NCBI GenBank assembly: GCA_963718195.1 | Contig: CAVQYQ010000001.1 | Location: 124,001 to 188,000, forward strand | Source: MADRE3 sp963718195 | Lineage (GTDB): Bacteria > Desulfobacterota > Desulfobulbia > Desulfobulbales > Desulfocapsaceae | DNA length: 64,000 nucleotides | Reading direction: 5' to 3' | Part shown: piece by piece, positions 8,571-17,910 of the stretch | How the letters are laid out: the number at the start of each line of letters is the position of its first letter | How positions within the stretch are numbered: the first letter of the stretch is position 1 | The notes under the pieces: generated by a model | Database searches by the model: none | Told to the model about the DNA's origin: nothing | Seen by the model: only the letters and a program-made list of their open reading frames with translations | Made by a program: the position numbers and the translations under genes

Positions 8571-9254
8571 ATGATAATCCAGGGATCACGGGAGCAAATG
8601 GTTGACAGAGCATCCTCCCTTCTCTGTGAGAAAACGCTGATTTTTTTGAAAAAAAAACAGAATGTTGTGATCGCAGTGCCGGGTGGAAGGAGCGTGGCTG
8701 CCATCTACCAGCGTTTTCGAGACTGTTCCTTGCCCTGGGACCGGATTCATATATTTTTACTGGACGAGAGGCTGGTACCAGCCAATCACCCGGAGAGTAA
8801 CTACAGACTTGTTAAGGAACATTTGGGCAATAAAGCAGCGCGCCATACGATCCATCAGTTCAAGTACGATGCAGACAATCCGAGCCAAAGTGTTGTCGAC
8901 TACAATCGTGAGCTGAAGCGCTGTGGGGACCGATTTGATATCGTCCTTGCCAGCAGTGGTGAAGACGGACACATCGCCTCCTTATTTCCAAATCATCATT
9001 CGGTGGAACAGAATACCAACGGTTTTTTTCTGCTTCATGACTCCCCCAAACCGCCGCCTGGTCGAATGTCCGCAAGCCGGGAGCTGATCCGGCAGTCGGA
9101 CATCGGGATAGTGCTCTTTTTTGGCAGTGGCAAGCAGAATGCACTCGGCAGCTTCCTGAACAAACAGCTGTCAATTAGGGAATGCCCAGCACGGATCTTT
9201 ACCATGTTACCTAACTATTACCTGCTGACCGACCTGGAGGCTGAAACCCCATGA
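8571..9254 (+). CDS. pgl: 6-phosphogluconolactonase
   Basis: Hydrolyses 6-phosphogluconolactone, step two of the oxidative pentose phosphate pathway. 227 residues, typical for the SolB/DevB family. Recognisable are the sugar-phosphate loop VVIAVPGGRS (about residue 33), the LLDERLVPANHPESNYRL motif (about 62-80) and the catalytic SSGEDGHIASLFPNH region (about 125). The stop overlaps the start of zwf (ATGA), so the two are translationally coupled. No signal peptide, so it is cytoplasmic. Confidence 0.93.
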   Translation: MIIQGSREQMVDRASSLLCEKTLIFLKKKQNVVIAVPGGRSVAAIYQRFRDCSLPWDRIHIFLLDERLVPANHPESNYRLVKEHLGNKAARHTIHQFKYDADNPSQSVVDYNRELKRCGDRFDIVLASSGEDGHIASLFPNHHSVEQNTNGFFLLHDSPKPPPGRMSASRELIRQSDIGIVLFFGSGKQNALGSFLNKQLSIRECPARIFTMLPNYYLLTDLEAETP

Positions 9255-10715
9255 CACTTGAATCGCAAATGATCATTATTTTCGGAGCAACAGGAGACCT
9301 GACTCAGGCGAAAACTGATCCCGTCACTCTACCATCTCATCAGGAAAGAGCGACTGAATGACTGTACACCCGTTATCTGTATCGGTCGCAAAGATCTCAC
9401 GCGTGAAGAATTCATCAAACACCTCTCCATCGATCAATTCATCAGCCAGCAAAACACTGAGGTGATGGAAAATCTGATAAATCGGCTCGTCTATTTTTGT
9501 TTTGATCTGGCAAGTGGGAGTAACGAAGAATTTGTCACGGCCATCGATAACGTTCAAGCTCAGTATGGCTGCACACACAACAAGCTCATGTACTTCGCCC
9601 TGCCCACCTCAGTTTTCCACCAGGCGGTACAATTAATCGATGGTTTGAATTCGAAAAAGGGGTGGAAAAGAGTCGTGTTCGAAAAACCGTTTGGCTCAGA
9701 TCTTGCCAGCGCTCAACTTCTGAATAGTAATATCCACAAGGTTCTCAAAGAAGAAGAAATTTACCGTGTGGATCATTATCTTGGCAAGGAACTGGTCCAG
9801 AACATCCTCACCTTACGGTTTGCCAACGAGATTTTCTCCGGAGCATGGAGGGATCGTGCCATTGACCATGTACAGATTACCGTTGCGGAAACGCTTGGAG
9901 TAGAAAAAAGGGCGGGTTATTACGATAAGAGCGGAGCGGTACGCGACATGGTCCAGAACCATTTGCTGCAACTGCTCTCTTTCGTGGCCATGGAACCTCC
10001 GAAGAAAGACACACAGGATGGTCTCAGGGATGAGGCTGCCGCTGTAATGCGTCATCTGCGACCGCTTGAGAAAACAGAGGTGGTCCTTGGCCAGTATGGG
10101 CAGGGTACTATTGATTCTGCTCCGGTTACTGGGTACCTGATGGAAGCAGGTGTGTCTGAGCACTCAACCACGGAAACCTACGCTGCACTGCGTGCCTATA
10201 TCGACACCGATCGCTGGCGGGACGTTCCTTTTTACCTGCGAACAGGAAAACGTCTGCGACAACGCTATGCAGACATAAAAATCGTCTTCAGGAAGGGTAA
10301 TCGACACATTGTCGGCAAAGATGGAGAACCCAATATGGTGATCATTCGTATCCAGCCTGATGAGGGCATCGCCATGGCCTTCAATGTCCAGAAACCTGGT
10401 GATGAGGACGAGACTGAATCAGTCATGATGGATTTTTGTCACCACTGTCATTTCGGCCCCAACACTCCCGAGGCCTATGAATCGATCCTCTATAACGTCA
10501 TGGAGGGTGACCACAGTATCTTTCCTCGGCAGGACTGGATTGAAGCGAGCTGGAAATACATAGACAGGTTGCGTTCAGTGGCCGCTCCACCGGTGCCATA
10601 TCGTGCTGGCTCCTCCGGCCCGGCTGAGGCGGATAGACTCCTTGGGACAGACGGCAGGAAATGGATCAACGAGGAACCTGCAAAAGGCGCTATACCTCTT
10701 CCAAGCCTGCGCTAA
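9251..10715 (+). CDS. zwf: Glucose-6-phosphate 1-dehydrogenase, frameshifted near base 9312
   Basis: Oxidises glucose-6-phosphate to the lactone with NAD(P)+. The start ATG 9251 overlaps the pgl stop. The N-terminal Rossmann motif IIIFGATGDLT is followed by an A4 run in GCGAAAACTG. Removing one A restores the canonical KLIPSLYHL continuation and joins the long frame (open from 9357 to 10715). The joined protein is about 488 residues, the normal length. The substrate-site motif YRVDHYLGKE is intact, as is RTGKRL further on. The single homopolymer error in an otherwise perfect central-metabolism gene suggests a sequencing indel. Together with pgl and the downstream transketolase it forms a pentose phosphate cluster. 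Confidence 0.9.
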
Positions 10716-11140
10716 CTATCACTCTCCCGACCATACGAGTATAAACTTCAGATACTGCAATCATGCTATCACGCAAGACAACCGAGCGGTTTGCAAAAGG
10801 CTCAACCAGCAGAAAAAAATCTGGAAAGTACGGCAGAAATCAGATAGCTTGTTGAGCTTTACAATTATGAGAAACGAATTTCCAGTATTCTCAAGCTAAC
10901 CCTGTTAAGAAATGGCGTATCAGTCAGCTGCTGATCACTATTCTGGAATTTCAGCTACATCTTCAGAGTTCAAACGCGATCTACTGCTCGGGTGAGCCAA
11001 AACGCTCTTTTGACCAGAACGAGTGAGCAGGCAGATAAAATGAAGATCAAATAGATCTGGTCCTGGTGAAATTCTGCACTGGCCATTGATTATCTTTACT
11101 CGCTTATCTTTTAAAATAGTGGGTGCTGGAGGAAGTGAAA
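10716..11140. other. Intergenic region between zwf and transketolase
   Basis: 425 bp with no convincing gene. A loose hairpin (CTGCTCG near 10983 with CGAGTGAGCAG near 11028) may belong to a leader of the transketolase gene, but I cannot match it to a known RNA family. GGAGGA at 11128-11133 is the transketolase ribosome site. Confidence 0.4.
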
Positions 11141-13118
11141 ATGGAAGTTACAATGAAGGAAATGGCCAACGCGGTTCGCATGCTGGCCATAGATACACTT
11201 GTCTTGTGCCAGGACGGGCATCCCGGCACCCCGACAGGAAGCGCCGATATCGCCACCACCCTGTTCAACAAGCATCTGAAATTCGACCCCACTGATCCCC
11301 GCTGGCCAGACCGGGACCGCTTCGTTCAGTCAAATGGCCACGGTTCGACACTGATTTACTCGCTGCTGCATCTCGCCGGGTATGAGGCCTTTCCGATCGA
11401 GCAGATAAAAAACTTCCGGGTTCTCGACTCGCACACCCCAGGGCATCCGGAATACGAGCCGGATCACGGCATAGAGATAACCACCGGGCCACTCGGCCAG
11501 GGTATCGCCAACGCAGTCGGCATGGCCGTGGCTGAACGGATTCTCAACGAGATGTTCGGCGACGATATTGTCGATCACTACACCTACGCACTGGTCGGTG
11601 ATGGCTGCCTGATGGAAGGTGTCGGCCACGAGGCGATCTCTCTCGCCGGTCACCTGAAGCTTGGCAAGTTGATCTGGCTCTATGATGACAACGGCATGAC
11701 CGATGACGGCACGACTGACCAGGCCATTTCCGAGGACTACACGGCCCGTTTCGCCTGCGCCGGCTGGCATGTGGTGGAATGTGATGGCCATGACCACGAG
11801 GCAATCGCAGTGGCAATTGATGAAGCCAAAAAAGAGTCACGCCCGTCAATGGTGCGCTGCAAGACCTTCATAGGGTACGGTGTACCGCGCATCCAGAATG
11901 ATCGTGCCGCTCATGGCGGCAAGTTAAGCGCGGAAGATGCAGCCCAGGCCCGCAAACAGCTGGACTGGCCCTATACCCCCTTTGACACACCTGCTCCCAT
12001 CGTCGCAGAATGGAAAAAAGCAGGCGAAAAGGGAAAAGCTGACACACCAGGCCTGGCAGAATCGTCTTGAACAGATGGCCCCAGAAAAGCGGACCGAGTT
12101 CGATCGCCTGATGGAAAGGCGGCTTCCTGAAGGATGGCAAACCAATCTGCTTGAATTCAAGAAGGCACGAATTGAGGATCGGCTTGAACAGGCTGGTATA
12201 CGTACCTCGGGCCAGATTTCAAGCGTACTTGCCCAGGTCATACCGGAGTTTCTCGGTGGTGCCCCGGACCTTGAAGCGGCGACCCAGCACAAGCAGGTCA
12301 TGAAGCCCTTCACAGCAGATGATGCCAGTGGGCGCTATATCCATTATGGTATCCGTGAGCATGTCATGGGCTCAATGATCAACGGTATGCTCTCCCATGG
12401 GGGCATCGTACCATTTGGTGCCACCTTCCTGGTATTCTCGGACTATATGCGCCATGCTATCCGGTTGTCGGCAATGATGTCATTGCCGGCTATCTGGGTG
12501 TTCAGCCATGATTCTATCGGTATCGGCACCAACGGACCGACCCATCAGCCGGTCGAGTGCATTCCGTCATTACGTGCAATCCCGAATATGTGGACCATGC
12601 GTCCATGCGATCCGATCGAGGCAGTCGAATGCTGGCAGCTGGCGGTGGCGAACCGAAATCATCCCTCGGCTATCATCAATGCACGCCAGCCACTGCCGGT
12701 ACTTCGCAGAGAATATTCTGAAGAAAACAGATGCGCCAAGGGTGCCTATATCATGGCCGATGCCGAAGGCGGCCCGCGCCGTGCGACGATTTTCGCAACC
12801 GGCTCCGAGGTCGGCATAGCCATGGAAGCCCGGGAGATCCTGCAGACAAAAGATATACCGACAGCGGTCATCTCGGTACCGTGCTGGGAGCTGTTCTGGA
12901 AGCAGGATAGGGAGTACCGGGACATGATCATCGGCCGGGGTACCGCCCGGGTGTCGGTCGAGGCGGCAACCAAGCTTGGCTGGGAACGCTTCGTTGGTGA
13001 AGATGGCGGCATTATCGGTATGGAAAGCTTCGGCGCCTCGGGTGCTGTCGCTGCGGTTTACAAAAAATTCGGCATTACCGCCGCCAACACCGTCAAGGAA
13101 ATAGAGGCCCGGCTGTAA
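11141..13118 (+). CDS. tkt: Transketolase, frameshifted near base 12032
   Basis: Transfers two-carbon units between sugar phosphates with thiamine diphosphate. The start ATG 11141 has GGAGGA seven bases upstream. Visible are the GHPGTPTGSADI N-terminal motif, the TPP motif VGDGCLMEG...YDDNGM (about residues 150-188), and IGTNGPTHQPVE in the pyrimidine-binding domain (about 460). The first frame ends at 12070 and the rest continues in another frame to 13118. Removing one A from the AAAA run in GGGAAAAGCTG joins KGK to LTHQAW and gives about 658 residues, as usual for the family. The same error type (A4 for A3) occurs in zwf. The neighbouring pgl-zwf genes support a pentose phosphate role. Confidence 0.92.
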
Positions 13119-13175
13119 GCAACAGAGGCATGGAAGGGTGAGATTCTGCAAAACCTAACCCTTCCGAACCGCTGC

Positions 13176-13664
13176 TTATGGGCTTTGAGGTACCTCTATA
13201 GTCTCTTCGGTCTCAAATGTGTACGACACGTCATCGGTCACGCCTTCAATGTCCAGATGATAGCTGTGAATCAACCTGTTGCCAAGCATTCGTGCCAGCC
13301 TCCTGTAAAATCTCATACCATTGACAGGATCTGCATCGGTAACATTTTGGACAAACTCTTTGGCAAAGATCATCATCATGGATTCCTTTACACATTCAGC
13401 TGATGCTGAATACCGTGGCATACCTACAAGACCTGACCAGCCAAAGGCCTCACCTCCATGTTCAACAAGATAGGTCGTCTTGTTCTGTTCTCCGACGCTT
13501 AACCTGATACATCCTTTCATCAAAATATAGAAGAAATCAGCAGGATCACCTGCATTGAACAGTTTGTACCCTTCCGGGTGAGTTTTTTTCATTGCAGATT
13601 CGATAAACTCTTTAATGAAATGCTTATCTAATCCCCACAATAAATCAGACTGTTTAATATACAT
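13176..13664 (-). CDS. Cyclic nucleotide-binding domain protein without HTH, under a c-di-GMP riboswitch
   Basis: 162 residues forming one CRP-type beta-roll: the HPEGYKLFNAGDPADFFYILMKGCIRLSV strand-loop pattern (about residues 29-58), GGEAFGWSGLVG at the phosphate-binding cassette position, and a C-terminal helix (RFYRRLARMLGNRLIHSY). There is no DNA-binding helix-turn-helix. The usual phosphate-binding Arg-Ala after GE.FG is replaced (MPRYSASAE), so it may bind cNMP weakly or sense something else. The ATG at 13664 follows GGGGG. Its leader carries a promoter, a GEMM-type c-di-GMP aptamer and a terminator (13891-14043), so expression is probably controlled by c-di-GMP. It could be a stand-alone sensor or partner subunit. 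Confidence 0.82.
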   Translation of the reverse strand: MYIKQSDLLWGLDKHFIKEFIESAMKKTHPEGYKLFNAGDPADFFYILMKGCIRLSVGEQNKTTYLVEHGGEAFGWSGLVGMPRYSASAECVKESMMMIFAKEFVQNVTDADPVNGMRFYRRLARMLGNRLIHSYHLDIEGVTDDVSYTFETEETIEVPQSP

Positions 13665-13890
13665 AATTCGCCCCCTATGTTTTACCCACCAGATGACACC
13701 GAGGACCTTTTTGAACTATATAGCTGTGCCTTGTAGAGAGATCAGTGCCCTATGCTACCTCGGGATATCCGACAGGGTTAATGGATGAGTCACGGATAAT
13801 GGTTGTGAAAAGATAACCTGTCCGGCTTTCAGATCGAAATTCTCCTTATAAAATAGTACATTACGAATACCGGAAGGATTGTTTAAAACC

Positions 13891-13928
13891 AAAACAGCCG
13901 GACCACCTTTTACAAGGCAGCCCGGCTG
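13891..13928 (-). terminator. Riboswitch expression platform: terminator overlapping the aptamer 3' side
   Basis: On the minus strand, CAGCCGG-GCTGCC pairs with GGTGGT-CCGGCTG around an 8-nt loop and is followed by TTTT and a second T-rich stretch (GGTTTT). The 5' arm of this hairpin is also the 3' strand of the upstream GEMM aptamer (AGCCGGGCTGCC). Aptamer and terminator are therefore mutually exclusive, and ligand binding should prevent termination (an ON switch). The direction of control is inferred from pairing only. Confidence 0.7.
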
Positions 13929-13983
13929 TCTAATAAGACCCGTGGCTTTCCGTCCAACCGGTTGGAAGGTTTGGCTTTATCCT
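13915..13983 (-). ncRNA. c-di-GMP-I (GEMM) riboswitch aptamer
   Basis: The minus strand shows the GEMM hallmark segments in order: GCCAAACC, a short hairpin (CCAA-CCGG-TTGG), ACGGAAAGCC, then ACGGGTCT with a short arm (GTCT-TATT-AGAC) closed by AGCCGGGCTGCC. This matches the known GCAAACC...GACGCAAAGCC...AGCCGGGTTGCC pattern of c-di-GMP-I riboswitches. The differences are G for C in GACGGAAAGCC and a non-GNRA loop in the first arm. A related cGAMP-preferring variant (GEMM-Ib) is possible. The next gene downstream is the cyclic nucleotide-domain protein at 13664. Confidence 0.75.
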
Positions 13984-14015
13984 GTATCAAGATTATTGAT
14001 CAAGAACATACCTAC

Positions 14016-14043
14016 ATTATATGAATCTTCAGGTTAAAGTCAA
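14016..14043 (-). promoter_or_regulatory. Sigma-70-type promoter for the riboswitch leader
   Basis: On the minus strand a -35 TTGACT (14043-14038) and a perfect -10 TATAAT (14021-14016) are separated by 16 bp. The predicted RNA start near 14009 is about 25 nt before the aptamer. The promoter lies just past the stop of the rhodanese gene, so the riboswitch leader can be transcribed independently of it. Confidence 0.72.
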
Positions 14044-14063
14044 TTCGGCTAGACCTGGCACAT

Positions 14064-14387
14064 TTATGTTCCAACAATGGGTAAACCCGCATTCTTCCAG
14101 GCACTGACCCCATCTTTTATTGCTTTTGTATTGGTAAAACCTTCACCGCTGTAGTGCGCTGCTCGACCAGCAGCTGATCCACCTCCCGGTCAGGCACAGT
14201 AAAAGATTATTTCTTTGCCTTTTTCAATGGTGTTGAGTTTTGATTGAAACTCACTCAGGCCCATTGCCCCTTCCAGATGAACATTACGAAATTTCTCATC
14301 ACTTTCATAGGCACAGACGAGCAGAGCAGAGCCGTTTTTCGCACGTGCATGCGCCTCGGTGGCAGCGACAAGAGTAACCTCTGACAT
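14064..14387 (-). CDS. Rhodanese-domain selenoprotein (Sec at residue 66)
   Basis: The frame from ATG 14387 (GGAGG six bases upstream) reads 65 codons to an in-frame TGA at 14192-14190, then continues without interruption to TAA at 14064. The total is 107 residues. The sequence across the TGA is IIFYCA-U-PGGGSAAGRAAHYSGEGFTNT...WKNAGLPIVGT. This is a single rhodanese domain with the active-site Cys64 and Sec66 where related proteins have YCACP. Six paired bases (GCTGCT/AGCAGC) with a GGTCG loop lie 15 nt after the TGA, fitting a bacterial SECIS. Rhodaneses carry sulfane sulfur. A Cys-x-Sec pair suggests a thiol- or selenosulfide-redox function. The function of this branch is not known to me. 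Confidence 0.8.
14158..14192 (-). promoter_or_regulatory. Bacterial SECIS-like hairpin of the rhodanese selenoprotein
   Basis: Begins with the TGA Sec codon (14192-14190). After 15 nt there is a perfect 6-bp stem GCTGCT/AGCAGC (14174-14169 with 14163-14158) closing the loop GGTCG. This meets the SelB requirement for a short apical stem-loop with G and U in the loop about 16-37 nt downstream of the UGA. Confidence 0.7.
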
Positions 14388-14506
14388 GGGATACCTCCAG
14401 TTTTGATTAGATTGTTGCTGTTCTCTTTTAAAATAGTCCGGTACAACCGGAATTATCTCAAACTATAACCACACTGTGGATATCTGCTAAAAAATGGAAG
14501 AATCAT

Positions 14507-15340
14507 TCATTCTTTGCAACTCGAGCCCAGTAACGTCTGCCAGGTCTCGTCAGCTTCCCAGCGTTTGTGAATTTTCATTCCCCTGTCGCCTAGAGTCTTA
14601 ACAATTTTTTCCGCCTCGCTGCTGAGCAGACCAGATAAAATGAATAGTCCTTGTTTGTCTAACCCCTCCGCCTCAACAATGGATCGCAAGACATCATAGT
14701 GTATATTTGCAACCAGCAGGTCCGCTGGCATGCAGGAAAAATCTTCCGCCCTGCCGTTAATGACTAAGATCTGAGTTTCCAGCTTGTTCAGCACGACATT
14801 CCGCTGTGCTGTTTGGGCAGCAAGCAGGGTATAATCGACCGCAGCAATTTTTCTCACCCCCAGCCGTGCCGCACCAAGCGCAAGTACGCCGGTCCCTGTT
14901 CCCAGGTCGAGCATCGTTTCGATATGCCCGGCACAACATGCATATTCAATCGCCAGCAAACAATCCCTGGTTGTTGGGTGCGTACCGTTGCCAAAGACCA
15001 GACCCGCGTCAAGTGTGAACGATAACTGACCAGCTGCTGAGACGCACGTGCCCCCTGGAGGGAAAATCTTAAACCCGCCAAGCTGAAACGGTTTGCTTGC
15101 CCCCCCCTGCCACTGCTCATAGGTCATTGTATACTGGTCAATCAACTGTAGATTCTTGTTGTCTGCCACAAGATCATGGACAAGATCGTCCACCGGTTCT
15201 TGAAAAAACAGAAATGAATAGTCATCCTCCCGCCAATTCCCGAGAAAGCAGTCTACCGATTGACATTTCTGCTCAGAAACATCACCGTGAAGACAATAGA
15301 TGGACAGCAGCGTGTCGGGAAACAGCACTCTGTATTTCAT
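14507..15340 (-). CDS. prmA: Ribosomal protein L11 methyltransferase
   Basis: A SAM-dependent methylase that trimethylates ribosomal protein L11. The PrmA signature is present: VFGNGTHPTTRDCL (about residues 113-126), the SAM motif I MLDLGTGTGVLALGAARLG, then VDYTLLAAQTAQRNVVLN, the ADLLVANIHYDVL motif (in place of the NPPY-like NI) and a C-terminal GLLSSEAEKIV. ATG 15340 is chosen because GGAG lies six bases upstream. An ATG five codons earlier (15355) has none. About 277 residues, the usual length. It is a single gene with no evident operon partner. Confidence 0.9.
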   Translation of the reverse strand: MKYRVLFPDTLLSIYCLHGDVSEQKCQSVDCFLGNWREDDYSFLFFQEPVDDLVHDLVADNKNLQLIDQYTMTYEQWQGGASKPFQLGGFKIFPPGGTCVSAAGQLSFTLDAGLVFGNGTHPTTRDCLLAIEYACCAGHIETMLDLGTGTGVLALGAARLGVRKIAAVDYTLLAAQTAQRNVVLNKLETQILVINGRAEDFSCMPADLLVANIHYDVLRSIVEAEGLDKQGLFILSGLLSSEAEKIVKTLGDRGMKIHKRWEADETWQTLLGSSCKE

Positions 15341-15517
15341 GCAGCTCTCCTGCATTGGTTGTTCATTTATTCTCCTGATGACCGGTTGTCACCATGATCA
15401 CTGATGATTATTAAAAATTGCCAGGGATCTATTATAGTCCAACCTTTCTCGTCTTGAAACATGCAGGTAATTATTTCCAGAATCGTCTTGTTGTTCTTTT
15501 GACAAGGAGTTACTCAA

Positions 15518-16108
15518 ATGTGGGATCAACGTTATACTGAAGCAGGTTTCGCCTACGGAACCAAACCAAACGATTTCCTCAGAGCTTCTGCAGGTAATCT
15601 GCTTCCTGGCGGAAACGTTCTCTGCCTGGCAGAGGGAGAAGGACGCAACGCGGTATACCTCGCTGAAAAGGGATTTACGGTAAGCTGTGTTGACCTGTCA
15701 CCTGTCGGCCTGGCCAAGGCCGCTGCGCTTGCCCAAAGCCGATCTGTATCTATTCAGACCTGTATTGCCGATCTGGGGGATTACCAGATCGCCCCGAATT
15801 CATATGATGCGATCATCTCAATTTTCTGTCACCTGCCGCCCGCGATCCAGGAACATGTGCATGGACAGATCCATAGCGGCCTGAAACCCGGGGGCGTATT
15901 GATTCTTGAAGGCTTCAGCAAACAACAGATTAACTATACTACCGGCGGACCACGGAAACTCGAGATGCTGATGGATCTGGACCATGTCAAACAGGAACTG
16001 GAACCCCTTTATTTCCAGCATGCGGTGGAGACTGAACGGTTGATTCATGAAGGAAAATACCATAATGGTAACGGTGCTGTTATTCAAATAATCGGTCTCA
16101 AAGAATGA
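15518..16108 (+). CDS. SAM-dependent methyltransferase (class I, TehB-like)
   Basis: 196 residues with a class I methyltransferase fold. It begins MWDQRYTEAGFAYGTKPNDFL. Motif I is VLCLAEGEGRNAVYLAEKG, the acidic strand-2 end is VSCVDLSPVGLAKA, and motif IV is YDAIISIFCHLPP, followed by LKPGGVLILEGFS. This pattern occurs in tellurite-resistance TehB-like and thiol-methyltransferase-like proteins. The substrate cannot be assigned. The start ATG 15518 has AAGGAG at good distance. Cytoplasmic. It stands alone. Confidence 0.87.
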   Translation: MWDQRYTEAGFAYGTKPNDFLRASAGNLLPGGNVLCLAEGEGRNAVYLAEKGFTVSCVDLSPVGLAKAAALAQSRSVSIQTCIADLGDYQIAPNSYDAIISIFCHLPPAIQEHVHGQIHSGLKPGGVLILEGFSKQQINYTTGGPRKLEMLMDLDHVKQELEPLYFQHAVETERLIHEGKYHNGNGAVIQIIGLKE

Positions 16109-16233
16109 ACCCTCTCATCACCATATAATTTGCCTGCCATAAGCCCTCTATCTCTTTACAAATATTTAATAAAGCTTACACTGTTAGCATAGTGTGGATT
16201 CCAGTTTGATCCATATTCAAGGGGGGAGGGACT

Positions 16234-16692
16234 ATGGAGTTTACAGCACTGTGGTGGTATTGGCTGATTTTTGGAATGATCCTTATTGTCGGGGAAATGC
16301 TGGTTCCCAGCTTTACCCTTTTCTGGTTCGGCCTTGCAGCCTTCCTTGTTGCCTTAATGCTCTTCATCGCACCAGACAGCCCATTGAGTCTGCAGGTTAT
16401 CTGCTGGGCCCTTGGCAGCATCGCCTTTACGTTTCTCTGGTTCAAATTTTTCAAACCAACCATGACTGATCGCACCAAGGCTGGAATATCCCGCGAAGCG
16501 GTGACCGGAGAAACAGGAATCGTCACCAAAGTTCCTCAGGATGAAATTCGTGGAGTTGTCCGATTTTCCATGCCACTTCTTGGGGCTGATGAATGGGAGT
16601 TTATCTGCCATGACAGCTGTTCCATTGGTGACCGGGTTGAAGTGACTGATGTCTCAGGCAATACGCTTATCGTACGACCAAAGGGAAACTGA
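16234..16692 (+). CDS. NfeD family membrane protein
   Basis: 152 residues. Two or three TM helices (WWYWLIFGMILIVGEMLVPSF, LFWFGLAAFLVALMLFIA, LQVICWALGSIAFTFLWF) are followed by the soluble NfeD OB-fold domain (GETGIVTKVPQDEIRGVVRF...GDRVEVTDVSGNTLIVRP). This is the short NfeD1b type that partners with SPFH/stomatin proteins. The next gene, 29 bp downstream, is exactly such a protein, so the pair probably forms a membrane microdomain complex. GGAGGG precedes ATG 16234. Confidence 0.9.
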   Translation: MEFTALWWYWLIFGMILIVGEMLVPSFTLFWFGLAAFLVALMLFIAPDSPLSLQVICWALGSIAFTFLWFKFFKPTMTDRTKAGISREAVTGETGIVTKVPQDEIRGVVRFSMPLLGADEWEFICHDSCSIGDRVEVTDVSGNTLIVRPKGN

Positions 16693-16721
16693 ACCGATCA
16701 AATACAAAAAGAGGTGTCGTT

Positions 16722-17579
16722 ATGGAATATGGTCTTATTGTCACATTGGTGTTCGCATTACTCGTTGTCATAACGATATCCAAAGGGGTCCGGCTGGTGC
16801 CCCAGGGTGCGAAATGGGTGGTCCAGCGTCTTGGTAAATACCATTCAACACTCTCTCCGGGGCTCAACATTATCATCCCCTACTTTGACAACGTTGCCTA
16901 CAAGGTTACCACCAAAGATATTGTGCTTGATATCCCCAGCCAGGAAGTAATCACCAAAGACAATGTTGTGATCATTGCCAATGCGGTGGCCTTCATCAAT
17001 ATCATTCACCCTGAAAAAGCGGTGTACGGTGTGGAAAATTACATCATTGCCATCCAGAACCTGGTGCAGACCTCACTCCGTTCGATCGTTGGTGAAATGC
17101 AGCTTGATGACGCCTTGTCCAGCCGCGATATGATAAAAGCCAAGCTGAAGACCTCAATCTCCGACGATATCGCTGACTGGGGAATTACCCTGAAAACGGT
17201 TGAGATTCAAGATATTAACCCCAGTTCAACCATGCAGACGGCGATGGAGGAACAGGCTGCAGCTGAGCGTCAGCGCCGGGCAACCGTCACCCGCGCCGAT
17301 GGTGACAAGAATGCTGCTATTCTTGAGGCTGAGGGCCGTTTTGAGGCTTCAAAACGTGACGCCCAGGCTAAAATTGTGCTGGCCGAAGCAAGCCAGCAGG
17401 CTATTGAAAAAGTTACTCAGGCGATTAAAGATAATGAATTGCCGGTCATGTATTTACTGGGCGAAAAGTACATAGAAAGTATTAGAGTAATGGCAACAAG
17501 TGATAATGGTAAAACGATTGTCCTTCCTGCCGACATTCCGGCGGCAGTCCGAGGGATCATGGGAGGACTCGGCAAATAA
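16722..17579 (+). CDS. SPFH/Band 7 (stomatin-like) membrane protein
   Basis: 285 residues. One N-terminal TM helix (IVTLVFALLVVITISKGV) is followed by the SPFH domain, beginning VPQGAKWVVQRLGKYHSTLSPGLNIIIP, with DIPSQEVITKDNV and the conserved LRSIVGEMQLDDALSSRDMI. An Ala/Glu-rich coiled-coil (about residues 170-240) and the C-terminal LGEKYIESIRVMA follow. It belongs to the QmcA/stomatin group. It is co-transcribed with nfeD directly upstream, the standard stomatin-NfeD operon of bacteria. Confidence 0.92.
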   Translation: MEYGLIVTLVFALLVVITISKGVRLVPQGAKWVVQRLGKYHSTLSPGLNIIIPYFDNVAYKVTTKDIVLDIPSQEVITKDNVVIIANAVAFINIIHPEKAVYGVENYIIAIQNLVQTSLRSIVGEMQLDDALSSRDMIKAKLKTSISDDIADWGITLKTVEIQDINPSSTMQTAMEEQAAAERQRRATVTRADGDKNAAILEAEGRFEASKRDAQAKIVLAEASQQAIEKVTQAIKDNELPVMYLLGEKYIESIRVMATSDNGKTIVLPADIPAAVRGIMGGLGK

Positions 17580-17910
17580 GATATCACATCATTGACAAAC
17601 CTGGTATTCGGCAGGGGCCGGAACCACCAGGACGCCCCTGTGTTATCTGAGCGACCAGATACCCTGCTGATTTTCTACGTCCTTCAATACTAATAATCTA
17701 CGTGCTGAAACAAGCAGGTTTGCGGGACGCACCGCTTCCGGGTTCCCGGTCATCTCTCACTCTATTCTTAAAAGACAGCTGTGCTTGCTGTCCCGCTGAA
17801 ACAGATCTTCAGCATGCCCCTTAGAAAGAACCTTTTTGCCAAACAACACACCGTGATTACTTTAGTCAATGAAGTGAAAACAGATAAATATTACATTCCA
17901 AGGTATTGAG
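17580..17910. other. Intergenic region, no gene recognised
   Basis: 331 bp between the stomatin gene and a universal stress protein gene. An imperfect inverted repeat CAGGGGCC...GCCCCTG (about 17612-17640) may be the operon's terminator, but it has no clear T-run. I see nothing else. Confidence 0.35.

Noticed and set aside
5159..14480. CCACACTGTGG palindrome occurring twice (near 5160 and 14470) as a shared operator.
   Set aside because: An 11-bp palindrome in two unrelated places is weak evidence and the contexts do not match.
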